From Bog-473 sp049513455 (lineage in GTDB: Bacteria > Actinomycetota > Acidimicrobiia > Acidimicrobiales > RAAP-2), in contig JBEKWB010000036.1 of the NCBI GenBank assembly GCA_049513455.1, positions 1 to 64,000 of the forward strand: DNA of 64,000 bases, given 5' to 3'. This document shows, in pieces, positions 43,860 to 52,466 of this stretch. Under the pieces are notes generated by a model that worked only from the letters and a program-made list of their open reading frames with translations, did no database searches and was not told the DNA's origin. Both the position numbers and the translations under genes were made by a program. Numbering within the stretch: position 1 is the first letter of the stretch; every line of letters begins with the position of its first letter.

Positions 43860-43884
43860 GTTGTCAGGGTACCCTCGACCTTCT

Positions 43885-44409
43885 ATGGCCAGGGCGAAGA
43901 AGCAGATCGCCAAGCGGGCGGCCGCCCGTGACGAGCGAGGGAGCGACCGTACGGTCGCCACCAACCGCCGCGCCCGGCGGGAGTACGAGTTCATCGAGAC
44001 GATCGAAGCCGGGATCGTGCTGCAGGGCTCCGAGGTGAAGTCGCTGCGGGAGGGGAAGGCCCAACTCAGTGAGGCCTACGCCCGGGTCGACAACGGCGAA
44101 ATGTGGCTCTTCCAGATGCATATCCCCCCTTGGCAGTACGCCACCGGGTTCGGCGCCCACGACCCTGACCGCAAGCGCAAGCTGCTCCTGCACCGGAGCC
44201 AGATCGACGAGCTCATGGGCAAGACCCAGCAGCAGGCATTGACCCTGATCCCGGTCTCCCTCTACTTCAAAGATGGCCGGGCCAAGGTGCAGATTGCGCT
44301 GGCCAAGGGGCGCAAACTGTACGACAAGCGGAACCTGCTCATGTCCCGCGACCTCGAGCGCGAAGCTGCGCGCGCCACCAAGGAGATCAATCACTGGAGC
44401 GGGGCGTGA
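43885..44409 (+). CDS. smpB: SsrA-binding protein SmpB
   Basis: This 174-residue SmpB is the tmRNA partner in trans-translation. Hallmarks are the EYEFIETIEAGIVLQGSEVKSLR core, NGEMWLFQMHIPPW, and a basic C-terminal tail KGRKLYDKRNLLMSRDLERE. The first 25 residues are lysine/arginine-rich (MARAKKQIAKRAAARDERG), a bit longer than average. It is directly upstream of the tmRNA gene, the usual actinobacterial arrangement. Confidence 0.96.
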   Translation: MARAKKQIAKRAAARDERGSDRTVATNRRARREYEFIETIEAGIVLQGSEVKSLREGKAQLSEAYARVDNGEMWLFQMHIPPWQYATGFGAHDPDRKRKLLLHRSQIDELMGKTQQQALTLIPVSLYFKDGRAKVQIALAKGRKLYDKRNLLMSRDLEREAARATKEINHWSGA

Positions 44410-44476
44410 AACCGACGCCGTCAAAAGCCCCTAGAATGGCTGGGCTGACCACTCGGGTCAGCTGGAGAACCCACAC

Positions 44477-44822
44477 GGGGGTGATTGGCTTCGACTCCGG
44501 TCGTTGATGTAGGAGAAGCGAGCCGTGGTCTCCGGAGCCACGTTAAAGAGCCGGAACCAAAAACAAACGCCGAGCCTCAGCTCGCGCTCGCTGCTTAGGT
44601 AGCGACGTCCACCCGGTCTCAGCCCTATGGATCGGAACGTGGGCGCCATCAAGTAGGGCTCACTCAACGGCGACACCAACTGACCGCTGAGGACATCTTC
44701 GTTGGCTACGGGGCGGCACAACCGCCGGCAGTGATGCCGCCCCCGACAATCCAATGCCGGCTGCGCTCGGAGAAGGCCTATTGAAACTCCGGAGGACGCG
44801 GGTTCGAATCCCGCCACCTCCA
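44477..44822 (+). ncRNA. ssrA: transfer-messenger RNA (tmRNA)
   Basis: The 5' acceptor strand GGGGGTG (44477-44483) pairs with CACCTCC (44815-44821), followed by discriminator A. TGATTGGCTTCGAC follows the 5' end as in all one-piece tmRNAs, and the T-loop TTCGAAT is near the 3' end. No CCA is encoded. The tag frame closes at TAG 44596-44598, and the degradation tag ends NAEPQLALAA, the usual ALAA terminus. It lies 67 nt after smpB. Confidence 0.96.
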
Positions 44823-45082
44823 AGGATGCTTTGCCCGGGAAAACCCTGGTGAGAGCATCGTTGGAGGTGCGCCGACACCCCGTAGGACGCGGATAAGACG
44901 CGGGAGATGCCGAACCGGGATTAAAAGGGGCGTCACGACGGGAGATGATGTCGTCTTGGCTATCTGACCTGGTGATCCGTACTGGGTTTCTTGGAGACTC
45001 TGCCCTGCCCTGGGTTCCCCGGAGACTGATTATTGCAATCAGCCCGCTCAACGACGCGTGGACGAAAAGGCCGTCGAGATTC

Positions 45083-45199
45083 AGGCTCGTACCGTCCGAA
45101 AACTCGATCGAGGTTCTGAACAGGGACTTTTTGCCCGGGGTCCGACCGGCTACCGTCCGCCCGATGGGAGGCGAACGGACACGTGGACAGCTCTGGGCG
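45083..45199 (+). mobile_element. solo left-end remnant of the IS at 45990-47229
   Basis: About 115 bp align with the left end of the intact IS: the TIR-like CCGTCCGAAAACTCGATCG, then CCGACCGGCTACCGTCCGCCCGATG and the first codons of the transposase. Similarity stops at about 45199. The transposase body and right end are absent, so this is a deletion derivative. The 44823-45082 stretch before it carries no recognisable gene. Confidence 0.8.
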
Positions 45200-45223
45200 G
45201 GACGCTCGAAGGATTGCTGATGA

Positions 45224-45574
45224 TCAGCAGGTCACATGGAGGACAGCATTGGTGCCTTCCGAGTCCTTCTCCAGCAGCGCGATGGCATCGGCGGTTGGCA
45301 AGGACACGAGTTCCACGCCGCGCCTCTCGGCTTCTCGCCTCAGCTCCGGTACAAGCGGAAGGGCGCCTTGTGCTCCGGTCCCGACCACGAGACGACGGCA
45401 GTCCCATGGGATCTTCTCAGAGAGCGACAGCGGCGTGTGACCATACGCGGAGCGGAGCTGTCGGGACGCCTTCTTGTCGCGCTTTCGGATAACGCCCCTG
45501 TCGAGCACCACGTCGTGGTCGTAGGTCTTGCCGTCGATTTGGATCGAGCCGAACGCGAAACTCCCGAAGCGCAC
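45224..45574 (-). CDS. MTH938-domain (DUF498-like) protein
   Basis: This 116-residue protein is of the MTH938/AAMDC fold: VRFGSFAFGSIQIDGKTYDH, VVLDRGVIRKRDKKAS, RRLVVGTGAQGALPLVPEL and VSLPTADAIALLEK. Length fits the family when the GTG at 45574 is used; the frame is open upstream but without similarity. Function is unknown in bacteria. It lies between IS sequences in the accessory region. Confidence 0.75.
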   Translation of the reverse strand: MRFGSFAFGSIQIDGKTYDHDVVLDRGVIRKRDKKASRQLRSAYGHTPLSLSEKIPWDCRRLVVGTGAQGALPLVPELRREAERRGVELVSLPTADAIALLEKDSEGTNAVLHVTC

Positions 45575-45709
45575 CGCCTCTGAGTTTGCTCCTAGCCGTG
45601 CTCGATGTCCACCCGCCAGGGGGCACCGGTGAAGGACGACGAGCCGATCGACTCCTCGCGGCGCGAACAGAACAGGGTAGCTTTGGTCGGCAGCGGCGAG
45701 CACGGACCC

Positions 45710-45835
45710 TCATTGCTCGTCGGGACCGACAATCGGTCTGTCGGTGGCCTCGATGTGCATCGACCGGAGATGGCGCCTGATTGCAGAGCGACCCCGCTGT
45801 GCCTCCTCCTCCGACGGCCACGTCCGATCACTCAC
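45710..45835 (-). CDS. possible 41-residue ORF
   Basis: A GTG-started frame encodes VSDRTWPSEEEAQRGRSAIR followed by 21 residues ending VGPDEQ. The mixed, soluble-looking composition is more protein-like than the surrounding frames, but no family is recognised and no ribosome site is visible. It may be the tail of a degraded gene. Confidence 0.3.
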   Translation of the reverse strand: MSDRTWPSEEEAQRGRSAIRRHLRSMHIEATDRPIVGPDEQ

Positions 45836-45956
45836 CCAGCAATTGTCGCTACATGGAGGAGACCGGCTGGCACGTTGCGCCGACTCCATGGGGATCTACG
45901 GATCTATGAGTCATACATGTCTGCCGACCAGGGGAAACGGCTAGGTGCTACAAGAG

Positions 45957-45986
45957 TCGGGGCGGCGAGACTCGAATTCACGACCT
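45957..45986 (-). other. degenerate tRNA 3'-end-like sequence
   Basis: On the minus strand the 30 bases read as a T-arm with loop TTCGAGT followed by an acceptor-like CGCCCCGA. The T-stem is imperfect and no 5' half exists nearby. It abuts the left end of the IS and may be an old integration scar. Confidence 0.4.
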
Positions 45987-45989
45987 GTA

Positions 45990-47229
45990 GGGCGTGCGGT
46001 CCGAAAATTCGATCGGGCGCTGACCAGCGACTTTCCTGCTCGGATTCCGACCGGCTACCGTCCGCCCGATGCGAGGCGGACGGACACGGGGACAGCTTTG
46101 GGCTTTCGTCTATCTCGCCCTTCGCCGCCTACTTGAACTCCTCGTCCTCCTCAGCCGATCCGAGGAAGCAAAGGAGATCGAACTGCTTGCGCTCCGCCAC
46201 GAGGTGGCAGTACTCCGACGCCAGCTCAGACGTCCGAGCTACCAACCGGCTGATCGAGCGCTGTTGACGGCGTTCAGCCGCCTACTCCCCTGCTCTGGAC
46301 GGAACGCCTTCGGCGTCACGCCCGGCACGTTGCTCGGATGGCATCGTCGACTGGTGGCTCGCCGTTGGACCTATCCGCACTGTCGCCCCGGACGTCCGTG
46401 TTTGGACCAGGAGACGACCGCTCTGGTGCTGCGCTTGGCTCGGGAGAACCCGAGGTGGGGATACAGGCGAATTCAAGGTGAGCTGATCAAGCTCGGTATT
46501 CAGCTGGCTGCGAGCACGATCGCCCAGATCCTGAAGGACCACGGACTGGGGCCAGCACCTCGCCGACATGGACCCACGTGGCGCGAGTTCCTGCGTGCCC
46601 AGGCCGCCCATCTCGTCGCCACCGACTTCTTCACCGTGGACACCGTGATGCTCAAACGCCTGTACGTGCTCTTCTTCATCGAGATCGGCCGACGAAGGGT
46701 GTGGATCACCGGGGTGACTGACCATCCCAACGCCTCCTGGGTCACTCAGCAGGCAAGGAACGTCGTTTCGGACCTTGCCGACGCCGGGATCACGGCCAAG
46801 TTCTTGGTCCGTGATCGGGACACCAAATATGTCGCGGGCTTCGACGAGGTCTTCTCCTCCGGGGGCGCCGAGGTCCTCAAGACCCCATACCGGACGCCGA
46901 ACGCCAACGCCTTCGCCGAACGGTTCGTCCGCACCGTGAGGTCCGAGTGCCTCGACCACCTCTTAATCGTGGATCGAGGACATCTCGAACGGGTCCTGCG
47001 CGGCTACGTGAGGCACTACAACGGTCATAGGCCGCATCAGGGCATAGCCCAAGAGATTCCCACGGCCGGAAAGCCCACCGTCGAGCTCTCGATCGCGTCA
47101 GCGGAGGAGTACAGACATCAATCGGCTCGATCTCCGCGTCGGGTACGCCGACATGATCGATTGGGTGGCCTGATCCATGAGTATGAGCTTGTCGCATGAG
47201 CACGCTTCGAGTTTTCGGATAGCACGCCC
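45990..47229 (+). mobile_element. complete insertion sequence with 23-bp imperfect terminal inverted repeats
   Basis: The left end (45990-46012) and right end (47207-47229) form inverted repeats starting GGGCGTGC and containing TCCGAAAA, identical at 20 of 23 positions. They enclose a single long transposase gene. No clear target-site duplication is visible. The right end interrupts a remnant of a prs-like gene on the minus strand. Confidence 0.85.
46069..47199 (+). CDS. DDE integrase-core transposase
   Basis: This 376-residue transposase has an N-terminal helix LLELLVLLSRSEEAKEIELL, an HTH region (EVAVLRRQLRRPSYQ; WGYRRIQGELIKLGI) and an rve integrase-core domain. The DDE triad is visible as Asp in VATDFFTVD, Asp in LVRDRDTKY and Glu in NAFAERFVRTV. 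It is encoded in one frame, without a separate orfA, and belongs to the IS3/IS481-like superfamily. It appears intact. Confidence 0.9.
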   Translation: MRGGRTRGQLWAFVYLALRRLLELLVLLSRSEEAKEIELLALRHEVAVLRRQLRRPSYQPADRALLTAFSRLLPCSGRNAFGVTPGTLLGWHRRLVARRWTYPHCRPGRPCLDQETTALVLRLARENPRWGYRRIQGELIKLGIQLAASTIAQILKDHGLGPAPRRHGPTWREFLRAQAAHLVATDFFTVDTVMLKRLYVLFFIEIGRRRVWITGVTDHPNASWVTQQARNVVSDLADAGITAKFLVRDRDTKYVAGFDEVFSSGGAEVLKTPYRTPNANAFAERFVRTVRSECLDHLLIVDRGHLERVLRGYVRHYNGHRPHQGIAQEIPTAGKPTVELSIASAEEYRHQSARSPRRVRRHDRLGGLIHEYELVA

Positions 47230-47560
47230 GCACTCCGAGCACGGCATGCCGGACACCTGTGATCTTGGCCATGTCCTCACCCCCAGCGGTCACACGGCCG
47301 GCGCCGGCGCGCCGACAGGCGTCGATCAAAAGTCGGAGCTCGACGAGGTGGTCGTTGACCGGCGGACCGGTGGGCTGCACGATAAAGACGTCATCGCCGC
47401 GTACACCGGGCATGTGGGGCCGCAGCTCGCCGTCGGGGAACCGCTCCACTTCGCCCGCCAAGGTGTCGGCGACTCAACGCGGACGAGATACTTGACGCCA
47501 GCGCGCGATGGGCGGTCCCGGCGGCGATCCGAAGACTCACCGTTCCAGACTACGTTCGGT
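47230..47560 (-). pseudogene. truncated ribose-phosphate pyrophosphokinase (prs) remnant
   Basis: The minus strand encodes GEVERFPDGELRPHMPGVRG, DVFIVQPTGPPVNDHLVEL and LLIDACRRAGAGRVTA, a clear match to the N-terminal part of PRPP synthetase. The reading frame is broken upstream, and the protein loses similarity after RVTA, then runs into the IS right end. It lies just downstream of a phosphoribosyltransferase-fusion gene, so a PRPP-making enzyme may once have been part of that operon. Confidence 0.75.
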
Positions 47561-47578
47561 CCCCTGCGTCTCCTTAGG

Positions 47579-48898
47579 TCAGAGTCCGCCGGCGAGGTGG
47601 CCTTTGAACCAGTCCCGAGCCAGTTCGGCCGCCGCCTGCAGGGTGCCCGCTTCCTCGAAGAGATGGGTGGCACCGGGGACGACAGCAAGACTGTTCTCGC
47701 AGCGAAGCCGTGCTTGGGCTTGGCGGTTGAGGTCGAGGACGGCATGGTCCTGGCCGCCCACGATCAGCAGGGTGGGAGCGGTTACCGCGGCGAGCCTCGG
47801 GCCGGCAAGGTCGGGTCGGCCGCCGCGGGACACCACGGCGGCAATCTGGGCGTGAGGCTGGGCGGCGGCCCACAGGGCGGCGCCCGCTCCGGTGCTGGCA
47901 CCGAAGTAGCCCACCGCAAGGCCGCGTGTCTCAGGTTGGGCCCGCAACCAAGTGGTGACCTCGCCCAGCCGGCGAGCCAACAGTTCGATATCGAACACGT
48001 TGGCCCGGTCGAACTCCTCTTCGGGGCTGAGTAAGTCGAACAGCAGCGTGGCCAGCCCGACCTGGTTGAGCACGGCGGCGACATAACGGTTGCGGGGGCT
48101 GTGGCGGCTGCTGCCGCTGCCATGGGCGAACACGACCACCCCGACGGCAACTTCGGGCACGGTCAGATGCCCAGCCAAACACACGGGGCCGACCTGGACG
48201 TTGACTTCCTCGTCGCGTACCGGCGGGTCGTCCGCCTCGCCACCGGACCGTATCGCTACTACGGGTGGATGCCCACGCTCCAGGCACGCGATGACCTCGT
48301 CGTCAGTCGTCTGCGAAAAATCCGCATAGAACTGCCCGACACCGAAGAATGGCTCTGGCGTGTCGACACAAACGAACTCGTCGGCGTCGCCTGCGAGGCG
48401 GTCAGTCCAGTCCGGTGGGGCCACGGGGACGGCCAAGATGACGCGGCCCGCTCCTTGCGCCCGGGCCACCTGGCACGCTGCTCGGGCGGTCGACCCGGTG
48501 GCGATGCCGTCGTCGACTATGACGACGGTCTTTCCCTCGAGCTGGACTGGGAGCCGCTCGCCCCGGTACCGCCTGGCCCGCCGCTCCAGTTCGGTCCGTT
48601 CCCGTTGCTCCACCGCAGCCAGTTCGACCGACGAGACGCCGGCCATCCGGACGACCTCGGCATTGAGGACCCGCACGCCACCTTCACCGATGGCACCCAT
48701 CCCCAGCTCCGGCTGGAACGGCACCCCCAGCTTGCGGACAACGATGACGTCAAGCGGCACGTCCAGCGCCCGTGCCACTTCTAACGCAACCGGGACCCCG
48801 CCCCGAGGTAGCCCGAGGACGACAAGATCCTCTCCCCGCAGGTACTCCAGCCGGGCGGCAAGACATCGACCTGCGTCGATACGATTGGCGAAACGCAT
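47579..48898 (-). CDS. phosphoribosyltransferase - alpha/beta hydrolase fusion protein
   Basis: This 439-residue two-domain protein has a phosphoribosyltransferase domain at residues 1-215 (LGLPRGGVPVALEVA, PRPP loop VVIVDDGIATGSTA at 125-138). A dienelactone-hydrolase-like alpha/beta domain spans 235-439 (FAHGSGSSRHSP, nucleophile GASTG 333-337, Asp384, His412). The same architecture and length occur in M. tuberculosis Rv0571c, a DosR dormancy-regulon member. The ATG at 48898 is preceded by AGGAGG. A DosR-box-like palindrome lies 52 nt upstream. Confidence 0.9.
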   Translation of the reverse strand: MRFANRIDAGRCLAARLEYLRGEDLVVLGLPRGGVPVALEVARALDVPLDVIVVRKLGVPFQPELGMGAIGEGGVRVLNAEVVRMAGVSSVELAAVEQRERTELERRARRYRGERLPVQLEGKTVVIVDDGIATGSTARAACQVARAQGAGRVILAVPVAPPDWTDRLAGDADEFVCVDTPEPFFGVGQFYADFSQTTDDEVIACLERGHPPVVAIRSGGEADDPPVRDEEVNVQVGPVCLAGHLTVPEVAVGVVVFAHGSGSSRHSPRNRYVAAVLNQVGLATLLFDLLSPEEEFDRANVFDIELLARRLGEVTTWLRAQPETRGLAVGYFGASTGAGAALWAAAQPHAQIAAVVSRGGRPDLAGPRLAAVTAPTLLIVGGQDHAVLDLNRQAQARLRCENSLAVVPGATHLFEEAGTLQAAAELARDWFKGHLAGGL

Positions 48899-48950
48899 CC
48901 GACCTCCTCGCTTCCGAGTCCAGTATTCGCGCAGACCTCCTCGGGCACCA

Positions 48951-48964
48951 GGGCCAATAGTCAC
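48951..48964. promoter_or_regulatory. DosR-box-like site upstream of the PRT-hydrolase gene
   Basis: GGGCCAATAGTCAC matches 11 of 14 positions of the mycobacterial DosR core GGGACTWWAGTCCC. It lies 52 nt upstream of the fusion-protein start codon. Confidence 0.5.
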
Positions 48965-49129
48965 CCGTGGCTGCGTCGAGATTCTGGTTCACCCCGTTGC
49001 GCGGTGGAAGCCGGCCCGCTCACGTGGTATCGAACTGGCCAAGAGGACATTCAACGGCGGTGGGTTCACGCCTTGATGGTCGTGACGGATGGAGTGGCAG
49101 CGGAACTCGACCGCCGACGCACGAAATAG

Positions 49130-49683
49130 TCACCTTCATCGACACCCACCGCGACAACGAGTCCGGTGGATGTCGATGGGACAGTCACAGCCGATCTGCG
49201 CCCAGCTCCAGGTCGCCCCTCCACCTACTACGCTGCCAAGGTCCGACCCCCCTCGGCCCGGGCGGTGCGCGATGCCGACCTCGGACCCAAGCTCGTCGAG
49301 CTGTTGAAGCACAACTGCTCGGCCTACGGCCGGCGCAAGCTGACCAAGGCGGCCCGACGGGCCGGCCTCGACGGCGGCCGTGACCAAGTGGCCCGCCTCA
49401 TGCGCAACCAGGGCATACGCGGGGCCAGCCGGGCCAAGAAGCGCTTCAGGAGCAAGTCCGACCCGGCCGCGGTGCGCACTCCGGACCTCGTCAACCGCAA
49501 CTTCAACGCCTCTCGGCCCGATGCCCTCTGGGTGACCGATTTCGCTCGACCTGGTCGGGCATCGTCTACGTCGCCTTCGTCATCGAAGTGTTCTCCCGGC
49601 GCCGAGTCGGCTGGAAGGCCGCCCGTTCCATGACGGCGACCCTCGTCATCGACGCTCTCAACATGGCGGCATGTCCCAGCTAG
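49130..49683 (+). pseudogene. IS3-family transposase orfB fragment, frameshifted
   Basis: Pieces in different frames give VTFIDTHRDNESGG, QPICAQLQVAP, PSTYYAAKVRPPSARAVRDA, YGRRKLTKAARRAGL, ARPDALWVTDF-like text and then IVYVAFVIEVFSRR. This is the start of an IS3 orfB, with the HTH_21 region and first catalytic Asp, followed by truncation. At least three frame breaks are present, so it is dead. Confidence 0.8.
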
Positions 49684-49696
49684 GGACCTTCGACCC
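49683..49696. promoter_or_regulatory. DosR-box-like site upstream of the DUF1918-CBS-esterase operon
   Basis: GGGACCTTCGACCC matches 11 of 14 core positions of the DosR box and is partly palindromic. It lies 55 nt upstream of the DUF1918 ATG at 49752. Confidence 0.5.
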
Positions 49697-49751
49697 TGTT
49701 GAGGTGGTCGTCTCGGGACCAAGATCGTTCAGAGGGTGAAGGGAGTACACC

Positions 49752-49949
49752 ATGCAGGCCAAAGTAGGAGATCGCATCGTCATCAAGGGTCACCGCGTCG
49801 GTGAACCTGACCGCGATTGCGAAGTGATCGAGGTACACGGCCCTGATGGCGGTTCGCCGTATTTGGTGCGCTGGGGGGACAGCGATCACAACACCCTCTT
49901 TTTCCCAGGCTCCGACGCCACCGTGCAGCCTTACAAGCGGGCTAGTTGA
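49752..49949 (+). CDS. DUF1918 protein
   Basis: This 65-residue protein has the full DUF1918 pattern: MQAKVGDRIVIKGHRVGEPD, CEVIEVHGPDGGSPYLVRW and HNTLFFPGSDATV. Members are small SH3-like beta barrels of unknown function, common in actinobacteria, often beside CBS or universal-stress genes. It is the first gene of a likely three-gene stress operon. Confidence 0.92.
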   Translation: MQAKVGDRIVIKGHRVGEPDRDCEVIEVHGPDGGSPYLVRWGDSDHNTLFFPGSDATVQPYKRAS

Positions 49950-49958
49950 GAGGAAGCG

Positions 49959-50401
49959 ATGCGCACAATCGATGCACTACGTCGATCGGGGATCGGGATA
50001 CGTCCTCAACGAACCATCCACGATGCGGCGGTCATCATGGAGCGCAGCGGTGTCGGCGCGCTCGCCATCATCGACGGCATACACCTGCTCGGGATCGTGA
50101 CGGACCGCGATCTCGTCCGGAGGGCGCTCGCTTGTGCGATGCCCTCCGACGCCCAGTTGATGGCGTCATGTCCTCGCCCGTCGTCACAATCGCCGCCGAT
50201 GTCGACCTGCATGATGCGTTCGCGCTCTTTCGGTCCCACGGATTGCGGCGGTTGGCGGTCGTTCAAGACGAGCAGTTCGTCGGGATGATCACCATTGACG
50301 ACCTTTTGGTCGATCTCGCTGCTGATCTAAGCGATCTCGCCCGACCGGTTAGTGCTGAGATCATCTTCGGGGATCACGCCGCGCTACCGGACACTGCGTG
50401 A
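49959..50401 (+). pseudogene. CBS-domain protein with an internal frameshift
   Basis: From the ATG at 49959 (GAGAGGAAGCG before it) the frame reads the first CBS domain: TIHDAAVIMERSGVGALAII, HLLGIVTDRDLVRRAL. Near 50145-50160 the coding passes to another frame, which carries the second CBS domain: GVMSSPVVTIAADVDLHDAF, RRLAVVQDEQFVGMITIDDL. Joined, the product would be about 147 residues, like the hypoxic response protein Hrp1 (Rv2626c), a two-CBS DosR target. A real frameshift, a sequencing error or programmed shifting are all possible; both halves look otherwise well preserved. Confidence 0.8.
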
Positions 50402-50411
50402 GGGGGAGGGC

Positions 50412-51776
50412 ATGAAGGGCGAGCCTGGGGTGACCGCGTTGACGGGTCCGACGCTTACCTCGATCGCCATAGGAGAACACTCCCATAGCGTCTCCGGTGA
50501 GCCGGGTGACTATGACTCGCTGCTCGATCTCATAGGTGACCGGCGTTTCGTCTTGATCGGCGAGGCTTCGCACGGCACGCATGACTTTTACCGCGAGCGT
50601 GCCCGCATCACACGACGTCTCATTGACGAGCGCGGTTTCACCGCAGTGGCGGTTGAGGCCGATTGGCCCGACGCCTACCGGGTCAACCGCTACGTGATGG
50701 GGCTCTCCCACGATGCGAATGCCGACGCGGCGTTGTCGGACTTTCGGCGATTCCCCGCATGGATGTGGCGCAACCGCGATGTCCTGGCGTTCGTCGAATG
50801 GCTCCGAGCCCGCAACGACGCCCACGCCCATCCGGCGACAAAGGCCCGCTTCTACGGGCTGGACCTCTACAGCCTTCAGGCCTCGATAGAAGCTGTCGTG
50901 GACTATCTCGACCGCGTCGACCCGGACGAGGCCAAGCGGGCCCGGGCGCGATACTCCTGCTTCGATCACGTGGGCGGTGAAGGACAGCAATACGGTTATG
51001 CACTGGCCTACGAGCGTGCAATCCCTTGCGAGAACGAGGTCGTGACGCAGTTGATCGAGCTGCGTCGGCGGGCAGACGCGTATCTCCGGCGCGACGGCTG
51101 GGTCGCCGACGACGAGTTCTTTTTCGCCGAGCAGAACGCCCGATTGGTGCGCGATGCCGAGGAGTACTACCAAAAGATGTACCGGGCCGAGGTGTCGTCG
51201 TGGAATCTGCGTGACCGGCACATGGCGGGGACGCTCGATGCGCTCATCGAGCATCTCGACCGCCAGCATCCCCGAAACAAGGTCGTGGTGTGGGAGCACA
51301 ACTCGCACGTGGGTGACGCCCGGTCGACCGAGATGGGCGCACGGGGCGAACTCAACGTCGGGCAGCTCGCCCGCCAGCGCTATGGCAACGAGTCCGTACT
51401 CGTGGGATTCACCACATTCGACGGTACGGTCACCGCGGCCAACGACTGGGGCGGCGACGCCGAACGCAAGCGGGTACGGGCGGCCTTGGCCGACAGCCAT
51501 GAGGGGTTCCTTCACGACAGCGGAAGAAAGGGCTTCTGGCTCGATACGGCGGAGCCGGAGGTGCACAATACTTTGTGCGTTCCACGTCTCGAGCGGGCGA
51601 TTGGGGTGATCTACCGTCCCCTTACCGAACGCGGCAGTCACTATTTCCACGCACGCCTCGGCGAGCAGTTCGACGTGGTGATCCATCTCGATCACTCCCG
51701 GGCCGTTGAGCCACTCGAGCGAAGTTCGCTCTGGGATGAGGGTGAACCCCCGGAGACCTACCCGAGTGGCATCTGA
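50412..51776 (+). CDS. erythromycin esterase family protein
   Basis: This 454-residue protein is of the EreA/EreB-like family: LIGEASHGTHDFYRERA, AVAVEADWPDAYRVNRYV, RFYGLDLYSLQAS and VVVWEHNSHVGDARSTEMG carry the conserved His/Glu residues. GGGGGAGGGC precedes the ATG. In mycobacteria this family occurs as a DosR-controlled domain (in Rv2030c) and most members do not inactivate macrolides, so resistance should not be assumed. It begins 10 nt after the CBS gene. Confidence 0.9.
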   Translation: MKGEPGVTALTGPTLTSIAIGEHSHSVSGEPGDYDSLLDLIGDRRFVLIGEASHGTHDFYRERARITRRLIDERGFTAVAVEADWPDAYRVNRYVMGLSHDANADAALSDFRRFPAWMWRNRDVLAFVEWLRARNDAHAHPATKARFYGLDLYSLQASIEAVVDYLDRVDPDEAKRARARYSCFDHVGGEGQQYGYALAYERAIPCENEVVTQLIELRRRADAYLRRDGWVADDEFFFAEQNARLVRDAEEYYQKMYRAEVSSWNLRDRHMAGTLDALIEHLDRQHPRNKVVVWEHNSHVGDARSTEMGARGELNVGQLARQRYGNESVLVGFTTFDGTVTAANDWGGDAERKRVRAALADSHEGFLHDSGRKGFWLDTAEPEVHNTLCVPRLERAIGVIYRPLTERGSHYFHARLGEQFDVVIHLDHSRAVEPLERSSLWDEGEPPETYPSGI

Positions 51777-52014
51777 GGGATCGCCCCGTGAACAGTGACC
51801 TGTCTTCAGGTCTCGATTAGACCCCTGATTAGGTCAGAACGCCTGGACTGTGCTGCGTTGTCCCACCACAGAAGGAAGGACGTGGACGCCAGAACCTCGG
51901 TTCCCGGGTTGCTTCATTCGGTAGCACCGTTGACGGAAGTGCAAGATCCCGTTCATCGGTCGAATCGGGTGTTCGGACTCTGAGGTCCGAGGTGCTGCCG
52001 TTTTTGATCGTGAT

Positions 52015-52269
52015 CTACTGATCAGGAGGTAGTGGCAGCGGTAGGCGTGACCACGCAAGGACCCCTGATATCTGACTCGAGTGGACACGTCCCGACCTGC
52101 TGACCATTTGCACGGCCACTCCTTCGGGGACGAGGACCTCGATCGAACCCCGGGTCTCCAGACGCAGGTTGATCTGGTCGTCGTCCCAGCAGGCAGCGGT
52201 GAGATCGAGCCGGGCTGCGCCGAAGCCCGTGCGGATGGTCCCGTGGTGCTTGTTTACCCACCGATGCAC
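52015..52269 (-). CDS. LiaF/DUF1707-type C-terminal domain protein
   Basis: This 84-residue product has TGFGAARLDLTAACWDDDQI and LETRGSIEVLVPEGVAVQM, the beta-helical C-terminal domain of LiaF-like envelope-stress proteins. The N-terminal DUF1707 or membrane part is missing, so it is either a stand-alone domain or a truncated gene. It begins 2 nt after the preceding small gene, GTG start. Confidence 0.6.
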   Translation of the reverse strand: MHRWVNKHHGTIRTGFGAARLDLTAACWDDDQINLRLETRGSIEVLVPEGVAVQMVSRSGRVHSSQISGVLAWSRLPLPLPPDQ

Positions 52270-52271
52270 AC

Positions 52272-52466
52272 CTACTCATCCTCGTCGTCCCACGCCTCGT
52301 TCCGCGCCGCAACCCGGTCATGCCAGTTCTCGGCATCCTCCCTCGTGAGGTATGGGCCCATCCGATCCATCAGATGACACTCGTCGCGCGTTTCGACCTG
52401 CTTGTGTTTGAAGCAGTAGTACCACTCACCCACTGCGTCGGCGAGGTGTCTTGATTTGTCCGTCAT
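52272..52466 (-). CDS. small SPOR-like actinobacterial protein
   Basis: This 64-residue protein has GEWYYCFKHKQVE, a Cys-containing linker RDECHLMDRMGPY and then TREDAENWHDRVAARNEAWD. This WYYC-kh-..-GPY.t.edA pattern recurs in small actinobacterial proteins of unknown function. The ATG at 52466 gives the conserved start. It is coupled to the downstream LiaF-like ORF. Confidence 0.75.
   Translation of the reverse strand: MTDKSRHLADAVGEWYYCFKHKQVETRDECHLMDRMGPYLTREDAENWHDRVAARNEAWDDEDE

Noticed and set aside
44660..44878. Small minus-strand ORF reading GGGGIRTRVLRS
   Set aside because: It is a translation of the tmRNA 3' end, a well-known false gene.
45123..45136. DosR-box-like GGGACTTTTTGCCC
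   Set aside because: It lies inside the IS remnant, where the intact IS has GCGACTTTCCTGCT at the same place, and no gene starts at the right distance.
45990..47229. Target-site duplication for the IS
   Set aside because: Flanking bases on the two sides (CCTGTA and GCACTC) do not match.
50412..51776. Macrolide resistance call for the erythromycin-esterase gene
   Set aside because: Family membership alone does not indicate macrolide hydrolysis; context points to a stress role.
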